From Hyphomicrobiales bacterium (lineage in GTDB: Bacteria > Pseudomonadota > Alphaproteobacteria > Rhizobiales > Beijerinckiaceae), in contig JAGXAM010000003.1 of assembly GCA_019075905.1 (NCBI GenBank), positions 1 to 64,000 of the forward strand: a DNA stretch of 64,000 nucleotides, given 5' to 3'. Every line of letters begins with the position of its first letter. Position 1 is the stretch's first letter. The notes under the pieces were generated by a model. The model did no database searches. It was given only the letters and a program-made list of their open reading frames with translations, and was not told where the DNA came from. The position numbers were made by a program, and so were the translations under genes. Positions 17,592 through 27,657 of the stretch are shown here, piece by piece.

Positions 17592-18596
17592 GTGACACAA
17601 ATTGAAAAAAGCCGGGCAGAAGCTGGCATTGACGCGCTGGTCACCCTCACCCGCGCCGATATGGCACGCGTGAATGCCACCATTCTGTCGCGCACCGGTT
17701 CCGATGTCGCCATGATTCCCGAGGTCGCCAACCATCTGATCGAATCAGGCGGCAAGCGGCTGCGCCCGATGCTGACCCTCGCGGCGGCGGCCCTGTGTCA
17801 AAGCCCCGGCGCCGGCCATATCAAGCTCGCAGCCTCGGTGGAATTCATGCACACCGCCACCCTGCTGCATGATGATGTCGTCGATGAAAGCGACATGCGC
17901 CGCGGCAAGCCCGCCGCCCGCAAGCTCTGGGGCAATCAGGCCAGCGTTCTCGTTGGCGATTTCCTGCTTGGCCAGGCCTTTCGCATGATGGTCGAGGTCG
18001 GCTCGCTGACCTGTCTCGACGAACTGTCCTCGGCCGCCGCCATCATTGCCGAGGGCGAGGTCATGCAACTCGCCGCCGCCAAGAATCTGGCGACCAGCGA
18101 GGCGACCTATCTTGATGTCATCCGCTCGAAAACCGCCGCATTGTTTGCGGCGGCCTGCGCCGTCGGCGCGCTGCTGGCCGAGCGCGGAGCCGCAGAACTG
18201 CAGGCGCTCAGGCACTATGGCACCTGCCTTGGCCTCGCCTTCCAGCTCATTGATGATGCGCTTGATTACGGCGGCAATGCCCTGCAGCTCGGCAAGAATG
18301 TCGGCGATGATTTTCGCGAGGGCAAGATCACCCTGCCGGTGATCATTGCCCATGAGCGCGGCGATGACGAGGAGCGGGCTTTCTGGACCCGCACGCTCGA
18401 TCGCGGCATTATCGAGGACGGCGACCTTGCCACGGCCTTGGCGGCGCTGGCCCGACATGAGGCCCTCGCTGCCACTATTGCCAAGGCGCGCCAGTTTGGC
18501 GAGGACGCCATCGCCGCCCTGCAGGTCTTTCCCCCCTCCGCCCTGCGCGATGCTCTGGAAGATGCGGTGCATTTTTGCATTGCACGGGCGCACTGA
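17592..18596 (+). CDS. Long-chain all-trans polyprenyl diphosphate synthase (octaprenyl/decaprenyl type)
   Basis: This enzyme elongates an allylic diphosphate with IPP to make the side chain of ubiquinone. It has the first aspartate-rich motif LLHDDVVDESD (D94, D95, D98) and the second QLIDDALDYGG (D221, D222, D225), with GGKRLRP upstream. Small residues (Ala, Thr) four and five positions before the first motif fit a long-chain product. In alphaproteobacteria that is usually C50 for Q10, but the chain length cannot be read with certainty. Start is uncertain: the frame is open from 17547 (TTG), and the GTG at 17592 matches the usual N-terminal length. The gene converges with ispE, 13 bp apart. 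Confidence 0.9.
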   Translation: MTQIEKSRAEAGIDALVTLTRADMARVNATILSRTGSDVAMIPEVANHLIESGGKRLRPMLTLAAAALCQSPGAGHIKLAASVEFMHTATLLHDDVVDESDMRRGKPAARKLWGNQASVLVGDFLLGQAFRMMVEVGSLTCLDELSSAAAIIAEGEVMQLAAAKNLATSEATYLDVIRSKTAALFAAACAVGALLAERGAAELQALRHYGTCLGLAFQLIDDALDYGGNALQLGKNVGDDFREGKITLPVIIAHERGDDEERAFWTRTLDRGIIEDGDLATALAALARHEALAATIAKARQFGEDAIAALQVFPPSALRDALEDAVHFCIARAH

Positions 18597-18609
18597 AGCC
18601 AGCGTCCGC

Positions 18610-19482
18610 TCACCCCAGCACGCTGGCGCGCACCCACCAGTCAGGATGGCCACGCCTGATGGCGCTCACCGCTGCTTGCGCCGCCCGGCGTGATGTGAAC
18701 AGGCCAAAGCAGGTCGCGCCCGAGCCGGTCATGCGCGCCAGCCGGCATCCCGGCGCGCTGGCCAGAACGGCCAGAACCCCCACCAGCACCGGCGCCAGGC
18801 TCTGGCTGGCATCTTCCATATCATTGCCGGCGTGACGCAGCGCCGCCAGCAGCGCCTCGGCGCTCATGCCGGACTCGACGCGCGGCGCAGGTGCCGCCAG
18901 CGCCGCCTCGCCGGGTCGCAGGCGCATGGCAGCAAACACCGCAGCGGTTGCCAGCGCCACACCGGGATTGACCAGAACCGCGATCAGCGGCGGCAGGGCG
19001 AGCACCGGCCCGAGTTCATCGCCAATCCCGCGCATGAAGCGCGCCCGGGCCGCCAGACACACTGGCACATCGGCACCGCTGCGCCGCGCCGCCTCGAACA
19101 GCCGCGGATCATCAGCGCCAATATCATTCAGCCCGGCGAGGAGCCGCAAGGCCGCAGCGGCATCGCTTGAGCCCCCGCCAAGCCCGGCGGCCACTGGAAT
19201 GTGCTTGACGAGGCGAAACCTGCCCGCCGCCGCGCCGGGCAACAGCGCGGCAAAATGCCGGGCCGCCTTCAGCACCAGATTATCGGCAACAGCGCCACTC
19301 GCGGCCGCCGTCGCGCCTTCGACGTCGAGCGCCAGTGGCAGCCCCGGTTGCAGCGTCACATGATCGCCAAACCGCGTGAAGGCCACCAGACTTTCCAGCT
19401 TGTGATAGCCATCGGCCCGCCGCCCCGTCACCGCCAGCGACAGGTTCAGCTTGGCCCGCGCCCGCGCCACCAGCATGGCCAA
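18610..19482 (-). CDS. ispE: 4-(cytidine 5'-diphospho)-2-C-methyl-D-erythritol kinase
   Basis: IspE phosphorylates CDP-methylerythritol in the MEP isoprenoid pathway. This 290-residue GHMP kinase has the opening ARAKLNLSLAVTGRRADGYH, the ATP motif PVAAGLGGGSSDAAAALR and the C-terminal loop ARMTGSGATCFGLF. It starts 3 bp after the TPR gene stops, forming a two-gene operon. dxs, the first enzyme of the pathway, is about 8 kb away in the same window, and the neighbouring polyprenyl synthase uses the final products. Confidence 0.95.
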   Translation of the reverse strand: MAMLVARARAKLNLSLAVTGRRADGYHKLESLVAFTRFGDHVTLQPGLPLALDVEGATAAASGAVADNLVLKAARHFAALLPGAAAGRFRLVKHIPVAAGLGGGSSDAAAALRLLAGLNDIGADDPRLFEAARRSGADVPVCLAARARFMRGIGDELGPVLALPPLIAVLVNPGVALATAAVFAAMRLRPGEAALAAPAPRVESGMSAEALLAALRHAGNDMEDASQSLAPVLVGVLAVLASAPGCRLARMTGSGATCFGLFTSRRAAQAAVSAIRRGHPDWWVRASVLG

Positions 19483-19485
19483 TGC

Positions 19486-21345
19486 TTACCCGCCCTTGTG
19501 CGGCTGCGGGGCATCCTTCGCCGCCGGCGGCGGTGCTGCCGCGGCCGGTGCCTGCGTTGTCGCGGCGCTCGGCGTCGTCACCGCCGGGGTCGCTGCGGCA
19601 GGCTTGCTGGCCGGCGCTTCCGCCTTGGCAGGTGCCGCCGGGGTCGCGTCATCCGGCAGGCCGTTCTTGATCTCGGCAAGAATGCGCGGCAGATCCTTGG
19701 GAGCGGGATTGAAGTCGCGCGCATGGTTCCATTGGAAATGCGCCTCGATCTTGCGGCCGTCGCGCCAGTAGGCGTCGCCGAGATGCTCGTTGATCAGCGG
19801 ATCGGCCGGCTGCAATTGCACGGCCTTCTCAAGCTCATGCACCGCCTCATGATAACGCTTCAGCTTGTAGAAGGCCCAGCCGAGACTGTCGACAATGAAG
19901 CCATCCTGCGGGCGCAGGTCGACCGCGCGACGCAGCATCTTGAACGCCTTGTCGTAATTCTCGCCGCGTTCAATCCAGGAATAGCCGAGATAATTCAGCA
20001 CTTCCGGCTGGTCAGGCGAGAGTTTCAGTGCGGCCTTGAAATCCGGCTCGGCCTTGTCCCATTGCTTGTCGAGCGCATAGGCGACGCCGCGGCTGTAATA
20101 ATCGACCCAGGTGACGCTGTCAGTCGCCTTGTCCTGCGCCAGAGCCTTCGAGAAGGTCGCCGCCGATCCGGCATAATCCTTCTTGTCGCGCTGCATGTCG
20201 CCTTCGGCCACCAGCGCCTCGAAATTATCAGGATGCGCCTTGAGCACGGCGGCGAGTTTCGCGGCCGCCGCGTCCTCGTGCTTGGTCGCGCGATAGATCA
20301 TGGCAATCTGCGTATCGGCGCTCACCCGCAGCGGATCATTTTTGCCGACCGCATCATAGGCATCATAGGCTTCGGCATATTGCTTTTCGCGCAGGAAGAA
20401 ATCGCCCAGCGTCAGCAGCACGAGAGCATTGTCCGGCCACAGATATTGCGCCAGCCGCAGGTAGATGATCGCCGTGCCGCTGTCGCCGGTTCGCGCCGCT
20501 GTCGCGCCAAGACCGAACAGCGCAACCGCAGCGCCCTGCGTCGCATTGGTCACCAGCGGCTCCGGCTTGCCGGCCTTGCCAAGGTTGGCCAGCGCCGCGC
20601 GCATCACTGCATTATGCGGCGCCAGCTTCAAAAACGCCTGGTAGATCGCCTTGGCCTGATTGAGATGGCCATTGATCGCGAGGTCACGCGCCTCGGCATC
20701 AGCCACCTGCTCGGTGGTGGGCGCATTTTTGTAGGCGCTGGCAAGGCGTGTCGTGGCGTCACTGCGATCCTTGCCGACGCCGGCGATCAGCCCGGCATGA
20801 AAATCCCGGAACGTTGCAAACGACGGATCATGCAAGGTATCGAGCAGGTTCAGGGCATCGTGCGTCTTGCCGCTGCCCGCCAGACTCCAGGCCGCCATCA
20901 GCGCCGAAATCAGGTTGGGCGAGCCCTTGTCGCCAATGCTCATGAATTGTCCGCGCGCTGACACGAAGCGCCTTGCCTTGAGATTGGCCACGCCCAGCAC
21001 CAGCCGCGCCAGGCTGTTGTCAGGGGCATGCATGATCAGCCGCGCTGCCAGCCTTTGGCCATTGTCAATGTCGCCATCAATCAGCGCCGCAATCAGCGTA
21101 TGCGCCATCAGCTCGTAATCATTCGGGTTGGCGCGCAGCGCTTCCTGAAAAAACGTCGAGGCAGCCAGCACATCATTGTCATGGCTGGCGGCCAGCGCCG
21201 ACACGAAATTGGCGTCGGGATTGGCGCTCACCGCGAAAGGTTGTTCCAGCAGGATGGGCTCACGCGCCAAGGCAAGTGGCGCACCGGCCATGAATGCTGT
21301 CGCCGTCGCGGCCAGAAAGATGCGGAACCGAAGTGGATGCAGCAT
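19486..21345 (-). CDS. Exported tetratricopeptide repeat protein
   Basis: This is a 619-residue protein with a signal peptide (MLHPLRFRIFLAATATAF, cleavage near PLALA) and about ten TPR-like helical pairs from residue 40 to 560, the clearest being the tandem around LNYLGYSWIERGENYDKAFKML and VDSLGWAFYKLKRYHEAVHELEKAV. The last 60 residues are Ala/Pro/Thr rich and low complexity. It resembles the rhizobial TPR proteins encoded before ispE, probably a periplasmic or outer-membrane-associated scaffold. The start is chosen for the GGAAGG at 10 bases and the signal peptide. The 141 bp between its start and nadB hold nothing recognisable. Confidence 0.85.
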   Translation of the reverse strand: MLHPLRFRIFLAATATAFMAGAPLALAREPILLEQPFAVSANPDANFVSALAASHDNDVLAASTFFQEALRANPNDYELMAHTLIAALIDGDIDNGQRLAARLIMHAPDNSLARLVLGVANLKARRFVSARGQFMSIGDKGSPNLISALMAAWSLAGSGKTHDALNLLDTLHDPSFATFRDFHAGLIAGVGKDRSDATTRLASAYKNAPTTEQVADAEARDLAINGHLNQAKAIYQAFLKLAPHNAVMRAALANLGKAGKPEPLVTNATQGAAVALFGLGATAARTGDSGTAIIYLRLAQYLWPDNALVLLTLGDFFLREKQYAEAYDAYDAVGKNDPLRVSADTQIAMIYRATKHEDAAAAKLAAVLKAHPDNFEALVAEGDMQRDKKDYAGSAATFSKALAQDKATDSVTWVDYYSRGVAYALDKQWDKAEPDFKAALKLSPDQPEVLNYLGYSWIERGENYDKAFKMLRRAVDLRPQDGFIVDSLGWAFYKLKRYHEAVHELEKAVQLQPADPLINEHLGDAYWRDGRKIEAHFQWNHARDFNPAPKDLPRILAEIKNGLPDDATPAAPAKAEAPASKPAAATPAVTTPSAATTQAPAAAAPPPAAKDAPQPHKGG

Positions 21346-21486
21346 AAGCACACAGCCTTCCTTGAGATGCAGAGCAAAGCACGCGTCCCTCATGCCACCG
21401 CACCCATGAGGTTACAATCATTATTGCACGTCATGCAGCGATTTGCAGATGAAGCTTTGTTCATCTTGGCCGCGCGCAGCCGGGCC

Positions 21487-23058
21487 TCAATGCAGCTTTG
21501 GCGGCGCCAGACCGCCCATTTGCGCGGCAATCACCCGCGCCGCACCCAGCGACAATTGCGACCGGCGCGCCAGCGCGGCATCGGCTTGCGGAAAATCCGA
21601 GCGGTAATGCCCGCCCCGGCTTTCGAGACGCACCGCCGCACCCGCCGCGATCATCAGCGCCGAGCAGGCCATCAGCCGTGTCACCGGTTGCTGCGCCTGG
21701 TGCTCGATTTCGCTGATCTCGCGCAGCGCTGTCGCCAGGCCGGGCGCTGCCCGCACCACGCCGACGTGCTTGCTCATCAGGCCGCGCAAGCGCGTCACCA
21801 GCGCCGTTTCCGGCTTGATCGCCAGTTTCGGCACCGGACTGCGCAAGAACCGCTCGACCCGGTGCATATCAAAGCCAAGATCGCCGCGCCCGAGCAGGTC
21901 CTCGGCAACGCGCGCCCCGAAAACCACCGCCTCCAGCAGCGAATTTGAAGCAAGCCGGTTGGCGCCATGCACCCCGGTGCAGGCGACCTCGCCCGCCGCC
22001 CACAGCCCGGCCAGCGAGGTGCGCCCGCGCTGGTCAGTCCACACCCCGCCCATGTGATAATGTTCAGCCGGCACGATCGGAATCGGCATTTTCGCCGGGT
22101 CGATGCCCGCCCCCATGCACGAGGCAAATACGGTGGGGAATCGTGTCGCAAAATCGGCGACGATCGCCTGCCGGGCATCGAGGAAGGCGCCCCGCCCGGC
22201 AGCGAGTTCAGCAAAGACCCCGCGCGCGACAATATCGCGCGGTGCCAGTTCCGCATCGGCATGCAGCTTCACCATGAAGCGCTCGCCGGCCCGGTTGATC
22301 AAAAGCGCCCCCTCGCCGCGCAAGGCCTCGGTGGCGAGCGGTGCCGGATCGCGGCCAATATCGATGGCTGTGGGGTGAAACTGCACGAATTCGGCATCGG
22401 CAATAGTCGCCCCGGCCCGCGCTGCCATGGCCAGTCCGAGGCCGCGTGCCTCCAGCGGATTGGTCGTCACCTGATAGAGCTGGCCGATGCCGCCCGTTGC
22501 CAGGATCGTCGCCCCGGCCGGGAATTTCTCGGCCTCGCCATGGGCATTGCGGGCAATGACACCAATGACCCGGCCCTCATGGGCAATAAGTTCCTCGGCG
22601 GTCCAGCCTTCGATCACCGAAATGGACGGCGTCTCCCGCACCGCGGCCACCAACGCTGCCATGATCGCCGCCCCGGCCCGGTCGCCCTGCACGCGCACGA
22701 TCCGCCGCTCGGAATGCGCTGCCTCGCGCGAGGCCACGAGATGGCCGGCGAGATCACGGTCAAACGGCACGCCATAGCCAAGAAGATCGTCAACCCGCGC
22801 ACGCGCCTCGCGCGCCACGCCCAGCATCACCGCCTCATCGACGAGGCCGGCCCCGGCGACAATCGTATCGGCGCAATGGCGCTCCGGCGTGTCGCCCTCG
22901 CTGACCGCCGCCGCGATTCCGCCCTGCGCCCAGATCGAGGATGCACCCTCGCCCAGCGGCGCCGAAGCCAGCAGCGTGACCGGGCGCGGACTGAATTTCA
23001 GGGCACAGAACAGGCCCGCAAGGCCGCCGCCGACGATGAGGATGTCACTTGAAGGCAT
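21487..23058 (-). CDS. nadB: L-aspartate oxidase
   Basis: NadB oxidises L-aspartate to iminoaspartate with FAD, the first step of de novo NAD synthesis. The 523-residue protein has the dinucleotide-binding start [16 protein letters not shown], the flavoprotein signature [27 protein letters not shown] and [21 protein letters not shown], all typical of the family. The start MPSSDIL has AAGGA directly upstream; the frame is open 16 codons earlier. It follows nadA by 34 bp and the two form an operon. nadC, often third, is not next: the gene after it is the TPR protein. Confidence 0.96.
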   Translation of the reverse strand: MPSSDILIVGGGLAGLFCALKFSPRPVTLLASAPLGEGASSIWAQGGIAAAVSEGDTPERHCADTIVAGAGLVDEAVMLGVAREARARVDDLLGYGVPFDRDLAGHLVASREAAHSERRIVRVQGDRAGAAIMAALVAAVRETPSISVIEGWTAEELIAHEGRVIGVIARNAHGEAEKFPAGATILATGGIGQLYQVTTNPLEARGLGLAMAARAGATIADAEFVQFHPTAIDIGRDPAPLATEALRGEGALLINRAGERFMVKLHADAELAPRDIVARGVFAELAAGRGAFLDARQAIVADFATRFPTVFASCMGAGIDPAKMPIPIVPAEHYHMGGVWTDQRGRTSLAGLWAAGEVACTGVHGANRLASNSLLEAVVFGARVAEDLLGRGDLGFDMHRVERFLRSPVPKLAIKPETALVTRLRGLMSKHVGVVRAAPGLATALREISEIEHQAQQPVTRLMACSALMIAAGAAVRLESRGGHYRSDFPQADAALARRSQLSLGAARVIAAQMGGLAPPKLH

Positions 23059-23092
23059 GGGTCCTTGTCGCAGCGTCGTGGTTAAAGTCGCC

Positions 23093-24214
23093 TTAACGCA
23101 AATCAATCATCCGCTGCACCGCGCGCCGCGCCCGCACCGCCAGAGCCGGGTCAATGACCACCTCGTCCTTCATATAAACCAGCGCATCGAGGATTTTCGG
23201 CAGGGTTATTCGCTTCATATGCGGGCAAAGATTGCAGGGGCGCACAAATTCCACCCCGGGCGCCTCGGCGGCAACATTGTCGGCCATCGAACATTCGGTC
23301 ACCATCAGCACTTTTTTGGGCTGGCGGGACTGGACAAAGTCGATCATCGCCGCCGTCGAACCGGTGAAATCGCACACATCGACCACCTCGGGCGGGCATT
23401 CGGGATGGGCGATGATCTGGATGCCCGGATGCGCCTGGCGATATTCGTTGAGTTCGGCCGCCGTGAAGCGCTCATGCACCTCGCAGGAACCGGCCCAGCC
23501 GATGATCTTCACTTTCGTCTGCCGCGCGACATTGCGGGCAAGATACTGGTCGGGGAGGAAGATCACCGTATCAACGCCAAGGCTTTCCACCACCTGCACG
23601 GCGTTGGACGAGGTGCAGCAAATATCCACCTCGGCCTTCACATCCGCCGAGGTATTGACATAGGCCACCACCGGCACGCCGGGATAGCGCTGGCGCAGCA
23701 GCCGCACATCCGCCCCGGTAATGGAAGCTGCCAGCGAGCAGCCCGCACGGGCATCGGGAATCAGCACCGTCTTGAGCGGATTGAGCAATTTCGAGGTCTC
23801 GGCCATGAAATGCACGCCGCCCTGCACGATCACTTCGGCATCGGAGGCCGCTGCCAGACGCGCCAGTTGCAGGCTGTCGCCAACATAATCGGCGACGCAA
23901 TGATAGATTTCCGGCGTCTGGTAATTATGCGCCAGGATCACGGCATTGCGTTCGCGCTTCAGCCGGTTGATGGCGGCGACATAGGGCGCATGAAACGGCC
24001 ATTCGACCGGCGGGATGATGCCCTTGACCCGCTCGTAAAGCGGCGCGGTCAGCCGGGCTATTTCTTCATTGTAGGTGAGGTCGGGCATCGCCAGCGGCGC
24101 AAATTGCGAGGGCACACCGAAGGCATCAACATGGCCAAGACCAGCCAGCACCGCCGCCGGAGCCTGATTGCGCGGCTCGATATGAACCAGGCCACTCATG
24201 ACACTACCACTCAT
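23093..24214 (-). CDS. nadA: Quinolinate synthase
   Basis: NadA condenses iminoaspartate with dihydroxyacetone phosphate to quinolinate on a [4Fe-4S] cluster. The 373-residue protein shows [37 protein letters not shown] and the C-terminal [10 protein letters not shown]. By spacing the likely cluster ligands are C159, C244 and C330 (or C327). GAGGA sits 7 bases before the first ATG. A perfect palindrome about 30-45 bp upstream overlaps the likely promoter. It is the first gene of the nadA-nadB operon. Confidence 0.96.
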   Translation of the reverse strand: MSGSVMSGLVHIEPRNQAPAAVLAGLGHVDAFGVPSQFAPLAMPDLTYNEEIARLTAPLYERVKGIIPPVEWPFHAPYVAAINRLKRERNAVILAHNYQTPEIYHCVADYVGDSLQLARLAAASDAEVIVQGGVHFMAETSKLLNPLKTVLIPDARAGCSLAASITGADVRLLRQRYPGVPVVAYVNTSADVKAEVDICCTSSNAVQVVESLGVDTVIFLPDQYLARNVARQTKVKIIGWAGSCEVHERFTAAELNEYRQAHPGIQIIAHPECPPEVVDVCDFTGSTAAMIDFVQSRQPKKVLMVTECSMADNVAAEAPGVEFVRPCNLCPHMKRITLPKILDALVYMKDEVVIDPALAVRARRAVQRMIDLR

Positions 24215-24244
24215 GACATTGTCCTCGCGGGATGCACACCCTTG

Positions 24245-24259
24245 TGCTCATAATGAGCA
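24245..24259 (-). promoter_or_regulatory. Palindromic operator ahead of nadAB, probably NadQ-type
   Basis: TGCTCAT, one base, ATGAGCA forms a perfect 7+1+7 palindrome 31 bp before the nadA start codon. On the minus strand a TTGCGC and TATATG pair at 18-bp spacing places the palindrome immediately after the -10 element, a position suited to repression. Alphaproteobacterial nad operons are known to be controlled by repressors such as NadQ or NrtR. Assigning this site to NadQ is inference, as no such regulator is encoded in the window. Confidence 0.6.
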
Positions 24260-24414
24260 TATATGGGGCACACCCTTTCCTGCGCAAGAGTGTCTGCGAT
24301 TATCTTTGGCAGGTCAATGACCAAAAAGCGCGCATCTGCCTTGCAGTAAGGCACGTGCCGCATCTTGCCGCAGTCCCGGCAACCGTGGCCCCCGGCGAGG
24401 CAGGCAAGCCGCCT

Positions 24415-25512
24415 TCAGCTGCGCCCCGGCTTCGATTCATAGAAGATGTGATGCCCGATCACGTCCATGCGCCGCATCGAATGCGCCCAGCGCGGATGCA
24501 CATAATTGGCATGATAATGGGTGGCATCGCCAACCTTGGCAACATAGGTGAGCCCGTTGGTGACGGCATGGGCAATGGCGACAGCCCGCTGCCAGGCCGC
24601 TGCCTCATGCACCACGAGGCGATGGCCGTTGCAGGCAAAGGAGAATTGGCAGGCATTGTGATGCCGGTAATTCTGGAACACCACGCCGCAGACCGTATGC
24701 GGATAAAGCCCCGAGCGCACGCGGTTCAGCACCACCTGGGCGACCGCTGCCTCGCCCTGTGCCGATTCGCTGCGCGCCTCAAAATAGATCGCCTGCGCCA
24801 GGCAATGTTCCTGGGCGCGCGCCTGTTGCGGCTGGATCAGCGCGGCGAAATCCGGCCGTCCATGGTTTTGTGGCCCGCCCTTGGCCACTTCAGTGGTCTG
24901 CGCCACCGCAGGTGCCAGTTCCGCAGCGGTTACCGGCGTCGGCACGGCATCGAGTTCGACCGGCGTTGCCGAGGCCAGAACCTCCGAGCGCGGCACTTTC
25001 GGCGTCGCGCCATTCTGCGCAAGCATGCTGGCAACCACCTTGCCGGCACTATTCTGGATCTGGCGCGTGGTGGCGGCAACGGCAGGCCGCAGCCTGATCA
25101 GCGCATCGGCGCGGTCACCGGCGTTTTGATGCGGCCAGATGATCTGCGAGGCAGCCTTCCCGGTGGCCCAGCTCTTGTAAACCAGTTCAGGCTGCGACGA
25201 CCCGGCAGGCGCTTCGAGCGCGCTGAAAGACGGCTGCGCCGTGTCGAGGGACGCGAGTATCAGCGGCTGGCGCGATGCCATGCCGCCATAAGCATTGTTC
25301 ATGAAATCACCGGTGTCGAACCCGGGTCCAACAGCCGCAAGCGTGGCCCGGGTAAAATCATGATGGGCCGCAAGAGCGCTGAGATTGCCCGGTTCCTGAC
25401 CCGCCTCGGCGGCAAAGGTCATCATCAGTACCAGTCCCAGTGTCCAGGGTGCAAGCGCCGCCAGAAACCAGGCCAGACGCGACCGCCAGGACTCAAGACC
25501 CACGTTCAACAT
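24415..25512 (-). CDS. SleB-family cell wall hydrolase, membrane anchored
   Basis: This is a 365-residue protein with an N-terminal membrane segment (about 14-33), a long low-conservation middle region rich in Ala, Pro and Val, and a C-terminal hydrolase domain (about 229-365) beginning CLAQAIYFEARSES and containing GEAAVAQVVLNRV, CQFSF and DATHYHANYV, the pattern of the SleB/CwlJ (Hydrolase_2) family. The glutamate in YFEAR is the expected catalytic residue. It likely remodels peptidoglycan in the periplasm. The name is historical: no spores are implied. The start has GGGAAG 4-5 bases upstream. The 200 bp beyond its stop hold the nadA promoter. Confidence 0.88.
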   Translation of the reverse strand: MLNVGLESWRSRLAWFLAALAPWTLGLVLMMTFAAEAGQEPGNLSALAAHHDFTRATLAAVGPGFDTGDFMNNAYGGMASRQPLILASLDTAQPSFSALEAPAGSSQPELVYKSWATGKAASQIIWPHQNAGDRADALIRLRPAVAATTRQIQNSAGKVVASMLAQNGATPKVPRSEVLASATPVELDAVPTPVTAAELAPAVAQTTEVAKGGPQNHGRPDFAALIQPQQARAQEHCLAQAIYFEARSESAQGEAAVAQVVLNRVRSGLYPHTVCGVVFQNYRHHNACQFSFACNGHRLVVHEAAAWQRAVAIAHAVTNGLTYVAKVGDATHYHANYVHPRWAHSMRRMDVIGHHIFYESKPGRS

Positions 25513-25642
25513 GCTACTTCCCGCAACAACGCAACGACAACCGGTGCTCAAAGGCAACGGTCAAGGTTTATTGCATGTTAGGCTTGATCTTTGGTTACAC
25601 CGGCCAGGCCTGCCATTGTCCCTGATTGGGGCACCGGCCTTT

Positions 25643-26926
25643 TCAGCCGAGCAAGGGCCGGGAACGCCGCCGCGCTGCCGCGGCCTTGCGGAAGACCCCG
25701 ACGAGTTCAAGATGGGCGGAATGGCGAAACTGGTCGACCGGGGTAACGCCCTCGCACACATAACCCGCCGCGATCAGGACCTTGGCATCGCGGGCAAAGG
25801 TCGCAAGATTGCAGGAGACCGACACCACCAGCGGCACCTGCGCCGCCGCAATCTCTCGCATTTGCTCCAGCGCCCCGGCGCGCGGCGGATCAAGCACCAG
25901 CGCCTCATAGGCCTTGAGTTCATGCGGCATCAGCGGATTGCGAAAGAGATCACGCCGGATAAACCGCATTTCGCGCAGGCCCTGCGCCGCATGCGCGCCG
26001 GCCTCGCCCGCGCCCAGCGCCGCCTGGTCCATCTCATAGGCATGCACGCTGGCACGGCTTGCAAGCCGCAACGCGAAGGTGCCGATCCCGGCAAAAAGAT
26101 CGGCGATCAGCGCCTCGCGGTTGATGGCATCCTCCACCAGCCGGGCGAGCGTGGCTTCGCCAAGCGCGGTGGCTTGCAGAAACGCCCCCGCCGGCGGCGT
26201 CACCAGCGCCGGGCCGATTTGCAGCCGCGGCCGCCGCCGTTCGATCAGCAGCAGGCCATGCTGGCTCAGCCGCGCGAGATCATGCTCGCCGGCAAGCCGC
26301 ATCAGCGCCTGACGCACCGCTTCGGGCATCTCGCCGGTGCCGCGCAGGTCGACATCCATGCCATCCAGCGTCGCCGTCATATGTACATCGACCGGCTTGC
26401 CCAGCGCCGCCAGAGGCTCAACCAGCGCCCGCGCCGCGCCCAGCGCGCCCGCAAGGCCGGGGTCGAGCAAAGGGCAGGCGTCGATGGCAATAATATCGTG
26501 GCTGCGATGCCGCATGAAGCCGAGGCTGGCCCGCATCCGGCGGCGCGCGTCGCGCGCAAACCGCGCGTGAAAGGTCACGCGCCGCCGCCCGCTGCCATGG
26601 CCATCGACCAGACCCGCAACATCGGCCCTGATGCCATTGGCCTGCATCGCCTGCACGACGAGGCCATGTTTCCATGCCGCATAGGCTTCCGGACGCCAAT
26701 GCTGGATGGCACAGCCGCCGCATTGCGTGAAATGCGGACAGAACGGCGAAACCCGCGCGTCGCTCGCCTCAAGGATCGCCTGCATTGTGCCGCGCTCGCC
26801 ATCGACCAGAGCCATCACGCTCTCGCCAGGCAAGGCATAAGGCACCGTGATGGGCCCATCGGCACCCGCCGCCAGCCCGGCACCGCCGACACTCATCGCC
26901 TCGATCAGCAGTTTTTTCGGCTTCAT
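25643..26926 (-). CDS. RlmD/TrmA-family 23S rRNA (uracil-5-)-methyltransferase
   Basis: This is a 427-residue SAM-dependent m5U methyltransferase. It has a TRAM-like N terminus, an iron-sulfur cluster site C63-x5-C69-x2-C72 with C151, a SAM-binding DLFAGIGTFAL, the motif LDPPRAGA and the catalytic-cysteine stretch VSVSCNLATFARD. The cluster cysteines favour RlmD/RlmC over TrmA, but U1939 and U747 specificity cannot be told apart by eye. Its start overlaps the tlyA stop by 4 bases, placing it third in the dxs-tlyA operon. Confidence 0.88.
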   Translation of the reverse strand: MKPKKLLIEAMSVGGAGLAAGADGPITVPYALPGESVMALVDGERGTMQAILEASDARVSPFCPHFTQCGGCAIQHWRPEAYAAWKHGLVVQAMQANGIRADVAGLVDGHGSGRRRVTFHARFARDARRRMRASLGFMRHRSHDIIAIDACPLLDPGLAGALGAARALVEPLAALGKPVDVHMTATLDGMDVDLRGTGEMPEAVRQALMRLAGEHDLARLSQHGLLLIERRRPRLQIGPALVTPPAGAFLQATALGEATLARLVEDAINREALIADLFAGIGTFALRLASRASVHAYEMDQAALGAGEAGAHAAQGLREMRFIRRDLFRNPLMPHELKAYEALVLDPPRAGALEQMREIAAAQVPLVVSVSCNLATFARDAKVLIAAGYVCEGVTPVDQFRHSAHLELVGVFRKAAAARRRSRPLLG

Positions 26927-27657
26927 GGCTGCCTGCGCGCGGTGACGAGATATTCGATATTGCCGGCCCCGCCGCGCAAGGGCGAGACCTGCACCCCTTC
27001 GATCTGCCAGCCAAGCGCCCTGATGCTGGCGCAGACGTCATCACAAGCACGCTGGCGCGCCGATTCATCGCGCACCACCCCCTTGCCGACAAATGCCCGG
27101 CCAACCTCGAATTGCGGCTTGACCAGAGCCACCAGCACCGCAGCCGGCGCCGCCAGTGCCAGCACCGGCCCCAAAACCCTTGCCAGCGGGATGAAGCTGA
27201 CATCAATGGTGATCATGTCAGCGGGCGCCGCCAGATCCTGCGCGCCGAGGCTTCTGGCATCGCGCCCTTCAAGCAGGGTCAGGCGCGGATGGCCGACGAG
27301 CCGCGCGTGCAATTGATCATGGCCGACATCGACGGCAACGACATGCCGCGCCCCGCGCGCCAGCAAAACCTCGCTGAATCCCCCGGTCGAGGCACCGACA
27401 TCGAGGCACATCAGCCCTTCCGGCTGCAAGCCATGCTCATCGAGCGCCGCCACCAGCTTCAGGGCAGCGCGCGACACATAGGGATGTTCCGGGCTGGCCT
27501 CCAGCGCCGCATCCTCCGCAATGAGCAAGGATGGCTTGTTGAGGATGACGCCATCCAGCGTCACGCGTCCGGCCTTGATCGCCGCCTGCGCCCGCGCACG
27601 GCTTTCGAAAAACCCGCGTTCGACCAGCGCCTGATCAACCCTGCGGGCGGTGCTCAA
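26923..27657 (-). CDS. tlyA: TlyA-family rRNA (cytidine-2'-O)-methyltransferase
   Basis: This is a 244-residue protein with an N-terminal S4 RNA-binding domain ([20 protein letters not shown], about 4-60) and a C-terminal FtsJ-like methyltransferase domain with [16 protein letters not shown] and [10 protein letters not shown]. TlyA enzymes 2'-O-methylate cytidines in rRNA. Older annotation as a haemolysin is historical. The gene overlaps dxs upstream and the methyltransferase gene downstream by 4 bases each. Confidence 0.92.
   Translation of the reverse strand: MSTARRVDQALVERGFFESRARAQAAIKAGRVTLDGVILNKPSLLIAEDAALEASPEHPYVSRAALKLVAALDEHGLQPEGLMCLDVGASTGGFSEVLLARGARHVVAVDVGHDQLHARLVGHPRLTLLEGRDARSLGAQDLAAPADMITIDVSFIPLARVLGPVLALAAPAAVLVALVKPQFEVGRAFVGKGVVRDESARQRACDDVCASIRALGWQIEGVQVSPLRGGAGNIEYLVTARRQP

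Noticed and set aside
19486-19670. Ala/Pro/Thr-rich repeats at the end of the TPR gene, considered as a DNA repeat or CRISPR-like array
   Set aside because: They are low-complexity coding sequence without regular repeat-spacer structure. No CRISPR array is visible anywhere in the window.
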